From assembly GCA_937950315.1 (NCBI GenBank), contig CALFDU010000006.1, positions 1 through 64,000 of the forward strand: 64,000 nt of DNA, written 5' to 3'. Positions 25,448-34,983 of the stretch are shown here, piece by piece. The notes below the pieces were generated by a model. It did no database searches, was not told the DNA's origin, and saw only the letters and a program-made list of their open reading frames with translations. Source of the DNA: an uncultured Saprospiraceae bacterium (GTDB lineage: Bacteria; Bacteroidota; Bacteroidia; Chitinophagales; Saprospiraceae). The translations under genes and the position numbers were made by a program. How positions within the stretch are numbered: the first letter of the stretch is position 1; the number at the start of each line of letters is the position of its first letter.

Positions 25448-26242
25448 TTAAGATAAATGCGACTTCAATACTTCTATGACTTCAGGGTAAATACCAGGAT
25501 TGCTTGCTACAATTTTACACGATTGAAGATGCTTGTCTTCTCCTTTAAAATCAGAAACAATGGCGCCTGCTTCTTGCGCAATCAATGCACCAGCCGCAAT
25601 GTCCCAAAGATTTAAAAATCCTTCATAATAACAGGAAATTCTTCCGGCAGCAACATAAGAGAGATCCAATGCTGCTGAACCAAGTCGTCTTAGACCTCTT
25701 GAGTGTTTCAACCAATGTTCTATGATTTTAAGATATGCGCTTGGATCATATTCATTGGAATAAGGGAAGCCGGTAACGAAGATTGAATCAGCCAGCTTGA
25801 GATTGGTTGAAACTTGAAGTTTGCGACCATCGAGGAAGGCTCCTTGTCCTTTTATAGCGGTGAAGCATTCTTGTTTGGCATTATCTCTTACCATGCCTAG
25901 TACGATTTCTCCATTAACTCTGAGTGCAATACTGGTTGAGTAGTGTGGAATCCCATATAAGTAATTGGTTGTTCCATCGAGGGGGTCAACGATCCACATG
26001 ACGTCTTTTACCTCAGTTTGTATCGTTTTTTCTTCTGTTATGAATCCAGCTTCAGGCAATATTTGCGCAAGCGTCTCAACAATCATCTCTTCAGAAGTCT
26101 TATCTACATAAGAAACAAGGCTATTTAATTCTTTTTCTTCAATCTGTGAACGAAGAACCTTATCTATTTCGTTCCTCATATATTCGCCAACTTTCTCTCC
26201 TAAAGGGATTAATTGGTCTATTATTTTCTGATAATCGAGCAT
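25448..26242 (-). CDS. Inositol monophosphatase family protein
   Basis: Mg-dependent, Li-sensitive phosphatase family (SuhB/IMPase/CysQ fold), 264 residues from the ATG at 26242. The metal-binding motif WIVDPLDGTTNY is near 79-90 and the second motif LWDIAAGALIAQEAG near 205-219; the Glu of the first metal site lies in TEEKT near 63. The upstream TTG extension of five residues is not preferred. Substrates may be inositol phosphates, 3'-phosphoadenosine-5'-phosphate or sugar phosphates; nothing here decides. It is divergent from the O-antigen ligase-like gene, sharing a 65-base promoter region. Confidence 0.9.
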   Translation of the reverse strand: MLDYQKIIDQLIPLGEKVGEYMRNEIDKVLRSQIEEKELNSLVSYVDKTSEEMIVETLAQILPEAGFITEEKTIQTEVKDVMWIVDPLDGTTNYLYGIPHYSTSIALRVNGEIVLGMVRDNAKQECFTAIKGQGAFLDGRKLQVSTNLKLADSIFVTGFPYSNEYDPSAYLKIIEHWLKHSRGLRRLGSAALDLSYVAAGRISCYYEGFLNLWDIAAGALIAQEAGAIVSDFKGEDKHLQSCKIVASNPGIYPEVIEVLKSHLS

Positions 26243-26307
26243 AGACTCAAGAAACAAAAATTATAAATAATAGCTGATAATATATTTAGCTAATTATTTT
26301 CGCACCG

Positions 26308-27546
26308 ATGAAGAATCAAGACAAAGCAGCAATTGGGTTTTTGTGCCTAATGATCATTTCAATCTACTACAGTTTGTTTTTGCTGTCTATCTCTTCTATT
26401 GGATTTTCTGCGATTGCACTTTATAAAGTAATTACCGAAAAGCGAAAATTCACTGACAAAGCATATTTGCCTTTTGCCGCATTGATGTTGATATTTTTAC
26501 TTACCGTTATTTCAGGAATAAATAGTGAAGATGTTACGCATTGGGTGAGACACTTGAGAATGAAACTACCGTTTCTTATTTTGCCTCCTGCATTTTATAT
26601 TATGCGTGTTCCTGTTGCTAAATACTTTGATACTTTATGCATTTTCTTTATGGGCGTAGGTGTTTTGAGTACGATTCCTGTCTTGATGCAGTTTGTTGAT
26701 GTTGAAAGTTTGGTGGGGATAATCAAGAAAGGGCAGTCGATCAATACTCCTGTTGATCATATTAAATATAGCATCTATATCGCTTTTTCAATTCTGATAG
26801 CATTGCTCTTTTTTATTGAGAAGAGATACGTGTTTAAGTATGGTAAAGGATTTCTATTGGGAGCAGGATTTTATTTGTTTCTTTTTTTGCACCTACTTGC
26901 AGTGCGTAGTGGCTTGGCAGTTTTTTATGTGGCTGCTTTCATCTTGATATTGAGATATGCAATTCTTTTGAGAAATCCAATATTGTATTTGGTACTTTTC
27001 CTTCTGGCTGTATCTCCGTTTGTCGCTTATAAAACCATTCCTACTTTAAAAAAGAAAGTGGAGTATATGGTTTATGATTATAAGATGTATCAAAAAGGAG
27101 ATGGGGAGAACTTGTCTGATTCTGAGCGACTATATTCCTATGAAGTAGGGTACGAAATTTTTAAAGAATCTCCAATCTTGGGTTCGGGAATTGGTGATTT
27201 GAAGAAATTGTGTCGAGATAGATTTATGGCAAAGTATCAAATGGATTTGAACAAGTATCCGCACAATCAATTTTTGTTTATACTTGCTGGGAGCGGGCTC
27301 GTAGGTTTGTTGTTGTTTTTGATTGGGATGTGCTACCCCATTTTTTACTTTCGTAAAAAACAGGATAGCTTATTTTTTGCGATCTGGTTGATCGTGATTA
27401 TTTCTTTTCTGGTTGAGAATACCATCGAAAGATCTTATGGTATTTCTTTTTTCTTACTTTTCTTCCTTGGAAGTATGTGTAAGATGATCTATGATCAATC
27501 TGATTACTTCAAGGAAGAGATAGCATCTAATCCACAATCTAAGTAA
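26308..27546 (+). CDS. O-antigen ligase / polymerase-like membrane protein
   Basis: Polytopic membrane protein of 412 residues with about 11 hydrophobic segments and the Wzy_C-type long periplasmic loop near 240-330 containing SERLYSYEVGYEIFKESPILGSGIGDL, a motif conserved in O-antigen ligases and polymerases. It would join polysaccharide to lipid A or polymerise repeat units at the outer face of the inner membrane. A TATTTTCG box ends 5 bases before the ATG. The last 43 bases overlap the 3' end of the convergent dsbD gene. It is isolated from the other glycan genes. Confidence 0.8.
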   Translation: MKNQDKAAIGFLCLMIISIYYSLFLLSISSIGFSAIALYKVITEKRKFTDKAYLPFAALMLIFLLTVISGINSEDVTHWVRHLRMKLPFLILPPAFYIMRVPVAKYFDTLCIFFMGVGVLSTIPVLMQFVDVESLVGIIKKGQSINTPVDHIKYSIYIAFSILIALLFFIEKRYVFKYGKGFLLGAGFYLFLFLHLLAVRSGLAVFYVAAFILILRYAILLRNPILYLVLFLLAVSPFVAYKTIPTLKKKVEYMVYDYKMYQKGDGENLSDSERLYSYEVGYEIFKESPILGSGIGDLKKLCRDRFMAKYQMDLNKYPHNQFLFILAGSGLVGLLLFLIGMCYPIFYFRKKQDSLFFAIWLIVIISFLVENTIERSYGISFFLLFFLGSMCKMIYDQSDYFKEEIASNPQSK

Positions 27547-30242
27547 GCATTGTATTCATCGATACCTTCTTGATAACCTCTTGTATTTGAAACTACTTGT
27601 TCGTCGTTGCTCATCAATACGTAAAGTGGTTGAGAGATTTCGTTGAAGTTTACGATTTCAAAGTCGGCCCATTTGTTTCCAACAGTTCTCAACTTATAGT
27701 TTTTGCCGTTAGGGTCAATACGTAGACTTTGGTACGTTTCTTTTAGTTTCTTTCTATCATCTACATAAAGCGAAACCAAAACATATTCTTCAGCAAGTTT
27801 TCTTTTTACTTCAGAATCTACCCATATGAATTCTTCTGTCTTTCTACAGTTCACGCAACCGTGTCCTGTAAAATCTATGAAGACTGGCTTGTCAACTTCC
27901 TTAGCATAGTTTAGGCCTTCGTAGTAGTCTTTAAAGCAAGGTATGTTGTTGGCACAGATTGTAAATGATGGATATTTTTCTTTAATGCTTGAGTCTGCTC
28001 CTGATACTGGTTCAGGTAAAAGGAAAGTATAGTTTGCTGGTGGCGCAATTCCACTAGTCATGGCTTTAGGTAAATAGCTACTTGGATTATCTTTGTTTAC
28101 AAAAAATCCTGTTGCTAAATAGATTGTTAATAAAAGTGAACCAATCGATAGAGCCAATCTCAATGGTGATAATTTGGTGACTGGACTGTCGTGCGGGAAT
28201 TTTATTTTTCCAAATAGGTATAAGGTCATTCCTGCTGCCAAGAGTACCCAAATACCTAAGAATAATTCATACTTCAATATACCCCAGTTGCTTGTAAGGT
28301 CTGCTACAGATAAGAACTTAAAGGCAAAAGCCAATTCTAGGAAGCCTAAAACAACTTTTACTGAGTTCATCCATCCTCCTGATCTTGGTAATGAATTTAA
28401 CCAAGATGGGAATGCTGCAAACAAACCAAAAGGCAATGCTAGCGCAAGTGAAAACCCTGTCATTACAACTGCAGGACCTAACTTACTTGTTGCGGAAGAT
28501 ACTAGAGCTGATCCAATAATCGGTCCTGTACATGAGAAAGAAACCAAAGCCAACGTAAAGGCCATGAAGAATATTCCTAGAATGCCTCCTTTGTCTGCTA
28601 CAGAATCGGTTTTGGTGGTCCATGAACTCGGTAACGTGATTTCATAGTATCCAAAGAATGAAAATGCAAAGAATAAGAAGATCAAGAAAAACAATGTATT
28701 GGCAATAGCATTGGTTGAAAGTTGATTCAATGCTTCTTCACCAAATACTGCTGTGATAATCAATCCCATCGCTACATAAATAACCATGATTGATACCCCA
28801 TAGATTAATCCATTGGCAAATCCTGAGCGTTTGGTGTCTTTTGTGAAGTAGCTTACCGTAAGTGGAATCATAGGGAACACGCAAGGTGTTAAAAGAGCTA
28901 AAAGTCCACCTAAGAATCCAAGAATAAATGATCTTAGTAAACCGCTATCTGCTTTTTCATCTCCTCCACAATCTCGCATTGGGTTGGCAACTGAAGCGGT
29001 GATTGCTGCGATTCTTTGGTCTACCTTATCACCGACAACATTTAAAGAAGATTTTGAATGTTTTGGTTTAGGAGCACCGAAATAACTTGCTGCAAAATCT
29101 ACTTCAAAGTCAACATCCTGAGGAGGCAGACATTGTGTTGCATCACAAGTCATGTAAGTAAGATATCCCTTTAACTTAGAGTTTTTATCTCCTTTTACTT
29201 TCTGAGTAATAACGAAAGCTTCGTCGTCCAAAAATTTGATCACATTTACACCATCGAACAATGGATCTGGGCCTTCTTTTCTATGTCCTTCTTCGGTAGC
29301 TTCACCAATCATCTCCGCACCTTTGTTTTCTTCGTACGTGATTGTGGTAGGCATCGGACCTTCGTCACTGGTAAATTGTGAATAGACATTCCATGTATCA
29401 GCAATGTCGGCGATATATTTTAATTCGAATTCCCCATTACCAATATCTTTCATTTCAAATCTCCATGTCACTGGATTTGATGGAATGTCTCCGCTGGTAT
29501 CAAGTACAGAATCATTGTGATTATCTGTTGCCATATTTGCGGAAGCGTCTATCTTCTTATTGATGACATTTTTGGCATCTGCGACTTTTTCAGCAACTTG
29601 AGTTTTTGTTTCATTTGCTTTGGCTGCGATTGCGCTTGTTGCAGCTTTGGTGTTTTCTTTAACGGAAGAAGTTGCATTCTGAACGACTTCTTTGGTTTTG
29701 GTTGTAGCAGCTTGAGCTTTCTCTTCTAATGATTTTTCTACCTTCTTAGTGTCTGATTTGTTAGTTCCTGATTTTGGTAACGGTTTGGCTGCAGGTACTA
29801 CTAGATCAAAATCTACATCTTGAGGTGGTAAGCATTGCTTGGCATCACAAGTCATGTAGGTTAAGTATCCTACGATGGACTCTGTACCAGGTGAAATTTT
29901 TATTTTTTGCTTGATGACAAACGGCTCATCTGCCAAATATTTTATTACATCGGTTTTAAAAAGCTTGTCAAATCCTTCTTTTTTGTGTCCACTTTCAACA
30001 GCATCACCGATTTTTTCAAAACCATCAGAATCGTAATTGATTTCTGTAGGAACAGGCCCATCGGGACTTGTGAACTGAGAGTATACCGTCCAGCCTTTAT
30101 CAATATCAGCTTTGAAGGTTAATTCATAGCTGTCACCGGCCAATTGATTGATATCAATATTCCAGCTTACTGGATTAAGTTGCTGCGATTGACTTGCAAA
30201 AGCAGCTAAAACAAATAGTAGAGAAAATATGAATGTTCGCAT
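27504..30242 (-). CDS. dsbD: DsbD-type thiol-disulfide reductase with duplicated N-terminal domain
   Basis: Inner-membrane protein of 912 residues (ATG at 30242) that carries reducing power from the cytosol to the periplasm. Signal peptide 1-20; first DsbD N-terminal (DsbC-binding) domain about 22-150 with CDAKQC; an Ala/Lys/Glu/Thr-rich helical linker about 151-254; second N-terminal domain about 255-385 with CDATQC; eight-helix DsbD core from about 430 with LLTPCVFPMIPLTV; C-terminal thioredoxin domain from about 785 with CVNC near 796. The usual family has one N-terminal domain and about 570-700 residues. A separate gene just upstream encodes a third copy. An upstream TTG extension of 15 residues is rejected because it breaks the signal peptide. 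Confidence 0.92.
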   Translation of the reverse strand: MRTFIFSLLFVLAAFASQSQQLNPVSWNIDINQLAGDSYELTFKADIDKGWTVYSQFTSPDGPVPTEINYDSDGFEKIGDAVESGHKKEGFDKLFKTDVIKYLADEPFVIKQKIKISPGTESIVGYLTYMTCDAKQCLPPQDVDFDLVVPAAKPLPKSGTNKSDTKKVEKSLEEKAQAATTKTKEVVQNATSSVKENTKAATSAIAAKANETKTQVAEKVADAKNVINKKIDASANMATDNHNDSVLDTSGDIPSNPVTWRFEMKDIGNGEFELKYIADIADTWNVYSQFTSDEGPMPTTITYEENKGAEMIGEATEEGHRKEGPDPLFDGVNVIKFLDDEAFVITQKVKGDKNSKLKGYLTYMTCDATQCLPPQDVDFEVDFAASYFGAPKPKHSKSSLNVVGDKVDQRIAAITASVANPMRDCGGDEKADSGLLRSFILGFLGGLLALLTPCVFPMIPLTVSYFTKDTKRSGFANGLIYGVSIMVIYVAMGLIITAVFGEEALNQLSTNAIANTLFFLIFLFFAFSFFGYYEITLPSSWTTKTDSVADKGGILGIFFMAFTLALVSFSCTGPIIGSALVSSATSKLGPAVVMTGFSLALALPFGLFAAFPSWLNSLPRSGGWMNSVKVVLGFLELAFAFKFLSVADLTSNWGILKYELFLGIWVLLAAGMTLYLFGKIKFPHDSPVTKLSPLRLALSIGSLLLTIYLATGFFVNKDNPSSYLPKAMTSGIAPPANYTFLLPEPVSGADSSIKEKYPSFTICANNIPCFKDYYEGLNYAKEVDKPVFIDFTGHGCVNCRKTEEFIWVDSEVKRKLAEEYVLVSLYVDDRKKLKETYQSLRIDPNGKNYKLRTVGNKWADFEIVNFNEISQPLYVLMSNDEQVVSNTRGYQEGIDEYNAYLDCGLDAISSLK

Positions 30243-30305
30243 TAATTCACTTTTTAAGTTGTGTAAAGATAAAATTTGTGCAAACAAATAGAGAGGTGTA
30301 TTATG

Positions 30306-30761
30306 CTAATATGTAGCTTCAAAGTCAATCGTGAGGGGAGGAAGACATCTTTTGTCATCACAGGTCATAAATGTTACATTTCCAGCTATACTATTTCCGT
30401 CTTTACTCTTGAATTTCTGTACGAATTTTGAATTTTTGGTGAATTTGATCACTTGGACTCCAAACATTTCGTCCATTCCTTCTTTTGCCTCTCCTAATTC
30501 TTCAAACTCGCCAACCAACTCAACATTATTAGAAGTGATTTCAAAATATGTAGGAATAGGTCCATCGTCAGCTGTGTGCTGTGAATAAATACACCATCCA
30601 TTATCGATTTGCGCTTCAAGAACAAGGTCGTAAGTGCCGTCTTCATTGGCAACGACCTCTGAGATCCATCCAATTGGGTTCTCGATTTGAGCTGAAACAT
30701 TTAAACAGAATAGACCAAGGAGTAGGATAAAAGAATACTTCACGTTCAATTTTTTTTTCAA
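30306..30761 (-). CDS. Stand-alone DsbD N-terminal-like domain protein
   Basis: Periplasmic protein of 151 residues: signal peptide (about 1-24, ending VSAQ) followed by a single DsbD N-terminal-type domain. It shares NPIGW, WCIYSQHTADDGPIPTYF and MTCDDKRCLPP with the two copies in the adjacent dsbD, including both cysteines of the C-x4-C pair. It lies 63 bases upstream of dsbD on the same strand, so a common transcript is likely. It may act as a free thiol carrier fed by DsbD, or as a decoy or extra substrate-binding module; these are inferences. Divergent from the sensor kinase gene. Confidence 0.85.
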   Translation of the reverse strand: MKKKLNVKYSFILLLGLFCLNVSAQIENPIGWISEVVANEDGTYDLVLEAQIDNGWCIYSQHTADDGPIPTYFEITSNNVELVGEFEELGEAKEGMDEMFGVQVIKFTKNSKFVQKFKSKDGNSIAGNVTFMTCDDKRCLPPLTIDFEATY

Positions 30762-30899
30762 AAGTAGAGGCTTTCGAAAGGAAATGCACCCACACAGTAA
30801 AAATTATAGCTTTTTTAACAAGTTAGCTCGATGGACAAATGCTTGTAAAACAAAGGTAATTATATACTAAGCCGCCTGCTATGGTCGTATATTTGTGGT

Positions 30900-32075
30900 A
30901 TGGCTAGCTCAGATATTTATACTAAGAGGCAATGGTGGAAGGTTCTTCTCGTAATTATGGGGCTAATCATAGTATTCATTACCATTTTTTACTCCAACTA
31001 TCTGGCGAGTCAATTGGCCAAAAATGAAGAGAATAAAGTAAAACTAATGGTTGAGCTTATCAAATCAACATTGAAGGCTGACACCAACACAAATTTAAAT
31101 GCGGACCAAGCTTTTGCTCTTTCCTATATGGAAAGCACCAATAATATTCCTTTCATTTTGGAAGATGAACAAGGAGGGCTGGATGGAAATAATTATCCTG
31201 AAAGTAAAATCAATGATCAGGAGTTTTTGAAGTCAAGAAAGGAATTGTTTTTGAAGTCTGGCAAAGAACCGATTGTTGGGATTGGATATGCTTCCAAAGT
31301 GTACTATGAGAATTCTCGCCTTTATAAGTTAATTACTTATTTCCCAATCGTCCAAGGATTATTGCTTATTGCATTTATTGGATTGGGATATTTCTTTTTC
31401 TCGGCATCGAGGAAGGGAGAACAGAATCGAGTATGGGCAGGAATGGCAAAAGAGACAGCGCATCAGTTAGGGACTCCGATTTCAGCAATTATGGCCTGGA
31501 TTGATTTGTTGAAAGAGATGAATGTGGGGAAAGAAGATCAGCTTGAAATCATCAGTGAATTATCCAACGATGTAGATCGGCTTGAATTGATTGCCGATCG
31601 GTTTTCTAAAATAGGATCGACACCTAAGCTTGTCCCAGTGAACATATACTCAGAACTTGACGTGTGTATGAAATACATGGAAAGAAGGGCATCTAAAAAA
31701 GTTAGTTTTCAATACCCTGCTGCAGATACCAAAGCCTTGAATGTAAATATCAACAAGCATTTGTTTGACTGGGTGATTGAAAACTTGATAAGAAATTCAT
31801 TGGATGCAATGGGAGCCGTCGGGACGGTGACAGCGGAGGTAAAAGAAGAAGGAAATTATATTGTAATTGATATGAGTGATACAGGAAAAGGTATACCTTC
31901 AAATAAACAAAGGACAGTATTTGAACCAGGATTTACAACAAAGAAGCGAGGTTGGGGATTGGGTCTATCTCTGGCAAAGAGAATAATTGAGGACTATCAT
32001 TCGGGAAAGATATTTGTAAAAAATTCAAAAATTAATGAGGGAACTACGTTTTCTATTCGTATGCCTAAGGCTTAG
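30900..32075 (+). CDS. Sensor histidine kinase (orphan)
   Basis: Membrane kinase of 391 residues. Hydrophobic segments near 14-36 and 145-168 bracket a roughly 110-residue extracytoplasmic region. The phospho-acceptor helix is AHQLGTPISAIMAW with His188, and the ATPase domain contains the N box (VIENLIRNSLDAMG), the G1 box (DMSDTGKGIPSNKQ) and the G2 box (GWGLGLSLAKRII), matching the NtrY/HPK4-like branch that lacks HAMP. No response regulator is beside it. Its last 41 bases overlap the start of a TonB-dependent receptor gene, so expression is probably coupled. A TATATTTG box ends 4 bases before the ATG. Confidence 0.9.
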   Translation: MASSDIYTKRQWWKVLLVIMGLIIVFITIFYSNYLASQLAKNEENKVKLMVELIKSTLKADTNTNLNADQAFALSYMESTNNIPFILEDEQGGLDGNNYPESKINDQEFLKSRKELFLKSGKEPIVGIGYASKVYYENSRLYKLITYFPIVQGLLLIAFIGLGYFFFSASRKGEQNRVWAGMAKETAHQLGTPISAIMAWIDLLKEMNVGKEDQLEIISELSNDVDRLELIADRFSKIGSTPKLVPVNIYSELDVCMKYMERRASKKVSFQYPAADTKALNVNINKHLFDWVIENLIRNSLDAMGAVGTVTAEVKEEGNYIVIDMSDTGKGIPSNKQRTVFEPGFTTKKRGWGLGLSLAKRIIEDYHSGKIFVKNSKINEGTTFSIRMPKA

Positions 32076-34455
32076 TGTTTTTTTGCTTTGCGCAAATTTA
32101 CTAAGTGCGCAACAAAGCATCAAGATCATTGATGATAAAGGTGAGGGCATGATAGGAGTAACGGTTTACTTGGATGGTATTCCTTTTGCAAGCACAGATC
32201 TAAATGGATCAGCAGAAGTCGAGTTAAACGATTTTAAAACGCTTGGTCTTTCGTATTTGGGTTATGAAACAACCTACTTCACAAAAAATCAAATGGAAAA
32301 ACTTGGTTATGTTCTTCCATTGTCACCTGATGATTCAATAATAGAAGAAGTCTTAATTGTTGGTAGAACGAATGCAAACAGTCGTGATCTTCCATTTAAT
32401 GTTGAGGCAATCGGATCCAAAGACATTAAGATAAGTCAAGCGCAAACTTCCGCGGATGCTATTGCAAAAAGTGGTTCGGTCTATGTGCAGAAAAGTCAGA
32501 TGGGTGGAGGGAGTCCAGTGATTAGAGGATTTGAAGCAAATAAAATCTTGTTGGTTGTGGATGGTGTACGGATGAACAATGCAATCTATCGAGGAGGTCA
32601 CTTACAGAATGCCATTACTTTAGATGCATCGATTCTTAATCGAGCCGAGTTGATTTTTGGTCCAGGTTCGTTGTTGTATGGTAGTGATGCTATCGGTGGT
32701 GTCATTCATTTTAGAACTAAGAATCCGTTGGTCGATGGCAATAAGTTTACAGGAGCTGCCTATGCTCGTTATGCTTCCGCAAATAATGAAAATACCATTC
32801 ATGCCAATTTCACACTTTCCAATCAAAAAAAATTGGCAAGTCTAACAAGTTTTACATTTTCAAGGTTTGGTGACTTAAAAACGGGAAGTAACCGTTCAGA
32901 TGATTTTCCGGATTGGGGTAAGCGATTTGAATATGCGGTGCGAGAAAATGGTGAAGACGCTCTAAGGCAAAACGAGGATCCAAATGTGCAAGTAGGTACT
33001 GCTTATAATCAGATGGATGTATTACAAAAAGTAGTTTATCAACAAAGTGAAAAATTGCGACTTGGATTGAATATTCAATATAGTATTAGTAGTAATATAC
33101 CTCGATACGATTCTCTGAGCGAATACCGAGATGGAACATTGAGATATGCGACTTGGGATTATGGTCCACAACTGAGGTTTCTGGTTTCTCCAGTAATTGA
33201 ATACGATGGTAAGAATAAATTTTTTGATAAGATGATGATTAATAGTTCTTATCAAAGAGTGCAAGAGTCAAGGATTGTGAGAGATTTTAATGATCCAGTA
33301 GAAACAACGCAAGTTGAGGATTTAAATATTTACGGACTGAATGTTGATTTCAGAAGAACATTTCCTAATAATTCATTGATAGAATATGGTGGGTCTGTTT
33401 ATTCTAATCAGCTTACATCTACCGTTACTGGTCTTAATGTAAATACAGGCTCTGAGGAATCTGGATTCTTGACAAGGTATCCTAGTGATGGAAGTGACAT
33501 GTTGCAAGCAGGAATTTATGCGCACCATAGAATGGATTTGATCAAAGATGAGTTGTTTTGGAATCTGGGTGGAAGATGGTCTGTTCAGTCAACAAACTTT
33601 TCATTTGATAGAGCGGACCCTATTGCATGGCCAGAATTTTACTACAATGGAATTGAGAACACCAATCATTCATTGGTTTGGATGACTGGACTCAATTATC
33701 AAAAAAATAATTGGCAGGTGAAGCTCTTGGCCGGATCGGCATACAGAGCACCCAATGTTGATGACTTGGCGAAGGTAAGAGTAAACGGTAATGAAATCAC
33801 AGTACCAAATCCAGGGCTAAGTCCCGAGTCCACAAACAACGCAGAAATCAATATTGGTTATCAAAGTAAAAAGATGAAAATTGGAGGCACGGCTTTTTAT
33901 AGTGTGATAGATGATATAATTGTAAGGCGTGGATTTAATTTGCCTGATGGATCAGAGACTTATGAGGTGAATGGCGATGTGCTCGATGTAACGGCAAATG
34001 TCAATGCTATCCGAGGTATCGTACGAGGTCTTGCGGGTCATTTTGAATTTGACATTGTTGAAAGTTTGAGTTTTGCGGCAAATATTAATTATACCCTTGG
34101 GTTGTCAATCGATGACGCGGAAGTAGAATCTCCACTAGATCATATTCCTCCTTTGTATGGAAGAGTTCAGTTGAAGCATCAGGTCAAGAATTTTGAGAAT
34201 CGATTGGTAATGCGTTATAACGGAGAGAAACGGATAGAGGACTATGGTGGATCTGCTGATAATCCAGAATTCGCACTTCCCACAGGAACACCAGCATGGC
34301 AAACATTTAATTGGTATTCTAGTTTTACGATCAATTCGCACTGGAATGTACAAGCTAGTGTTGAAAATATTTTGGATAGACATTACAGACTGTTTGCCTC
34401 AGGCTTAAGTGCACCTGGAAGAAATTTTATTTTATCATTGAATTATAAGTGGTAG
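32035..34455 (+). CDS. TonB-dependent outer membrane receptor
   Basis: Outer-membrane transporter of 806 residues. Signal peptide about 1-25 (ending LSAQ); a carboxypeptidase-regulatory-like domain about 27-100; plug domain about 110-230 with SPVIRGFEANKILLVVDGVRM and LLYGSDAIGGVIHF; then the 22-strand barrel ending with an aromatic C-terminus (NYKW). The plug resembles receptors of the haem/haemoglobin, siderophore or cobalamin kind, not the SusC type, and there is no SusD beside it. The frame starts inside the sensor kinase gene. GNAT and other genes follow without gap, so it heads or belongs to a five-gene unit. Substrate unknown. Confidence 0.92.
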   Translation: MRELRFLFVCLRLSVFLLCANLLSAQQSIKIIDDKGEGMIGVTVYLDGIPFASTDLNGSAEVELNDFKTLGLSYLGYETTYFTKNQMEKLGYVLPLSPDDSIIEEVLIVGRTNANSRDLPFNVEAIGSKDIKISQAQTSADAIAKSGSVYVQKSQMGGGSPVIRGFEANKILLVVDGVRMNNAIYRGGHLQNAITLDASILNRAELIFGPGSLLYGSDAIGGVIHFRTKNPLVDGNKFTGAAYARYASANNENTIHANFTLSNQKKLASLTSFTFSRFGDLKTGSNRSDDFPDWGKRFEYAVRENGEDALRQNEDPNVQVGTAYNQMDVLQKVVYQQSEKLRLGLNIQYSISSNIPRYDSLSEYRDGTLRYATWDYGPQLRFLVSPVIEYDGKNKFFDKMMINSSYQRVQESRIVRDFNDPVETTQVEDLNIYGLNVDFRRTFPNNSLIEYGGSVYSNQLTSTVTGLNVNTGSEESGFLTRYPSDGSDMLQAGIYAHHRMDLIKDELFWNLGGRWSVQSTNFSFDRADPIAWPEFYYNGIENTNHSLVWMTGLNYQKNNWQVKLLAGSAYRAPNVDDLAKVRVNGNEITVPNPGLSPESTNNAEINIGYQSKKMKIGGTAFYSVIDDIIVRRGFNLPDGSETYEVNGDVLDVTANVNAIRGIVRGLAGHFEFDIVESLSFAANINYTLGLSIDDAEVESPLDHIPPLYGRVQLKHQVKNFENRLVMRYNGEKRIEDYGGSADNPEFALPTGTPAWQTFNWYSSFTINSHWNVQASVENILDRHYRLFASGLSAPGRNFILSLNYKW

Positions 34456-34980
34456 ATGTCAAAGGTTTCCATAAGGCCATTTCAGCAGGATGATGCTGAA
34501 TCAATTTCTCAGTTGGCCAACAACAAAAAGATATGGGATAATCTAAGAGACTATATGCCCTATCCATACACCTTGCAAGATGCACATGATTTTATCGAAA
34601 TGAAATTGGCAGTGAGTCCAATGTTTGATTTTGCTATTATATATGAAGACACGTTGGTAGGAGTGATAGGGGGAGGTATTCAAAATGATATTTACAGGCA
34701 TTCAGCTGAGGTTGGTTATTGGTTGGGAGAGTTATATTGGGGTAAAGGGATTGCATCTGAAGCATTGAATCTATTTGTTGATTATGCGTTTGAAGAGCTT
34801 GATATTAAACGATTATTTACAGCAGTGTTTGAATACAATCCGGCATCGATCAAAGTGTTGGAGAAAGCAGGATTTAAGCATGAAGGGATATCTAAAAAGT
34901 CAATCATAAAGAATAATGAATTTTATGATGAGGTGAAATTTGGACTACTTAACCCGAAGTACTTTCCAGCACAAAAATAG
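34456..34980 (+). CDS. GNAT N-acetyltransferase (RimJ/RimL-like)
   Basis: Acyl-CoA dependent N-acetyltransferase of 174 residues. It begins MSKVSIRPFQQDDAESISQL and has the acetyl-CoA-binding motif A (VGYWLGELYWGKGIASEAL), followed by RLFTAVFEYNPASIKVLEKAGF, the signature of ribosomal-protein-serine or alanine acetyltransferases. It starts directly after the receptor stop codon. Substrate unknown; a small-molecule or protein target is equally possible. Confidence 0.9.
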   Translation: MSKVSIRPFQQDDAESISQLANNKKIWDNLRDYMPYPYTLQDAHDFIEMKLAVSPMFDFAIIYEDTLVGVIGGGIQNDIYRHSAEVGYWLGELYWGKGIASEALNLFVDYAFEELDIKRLFTAVFEYNPASIKVLEKAGFKHEGISKKSIIKNNEFYDEVKFGLLNPKYFPAQK

Positions 34981-34983
34981 CAA

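Noticed and set aside
28174-28647. Plus-strand ORF of 157 codons inside dsbD
   Set aside because: Antisense to the membrane core of DsbD, with no coding character of its own.
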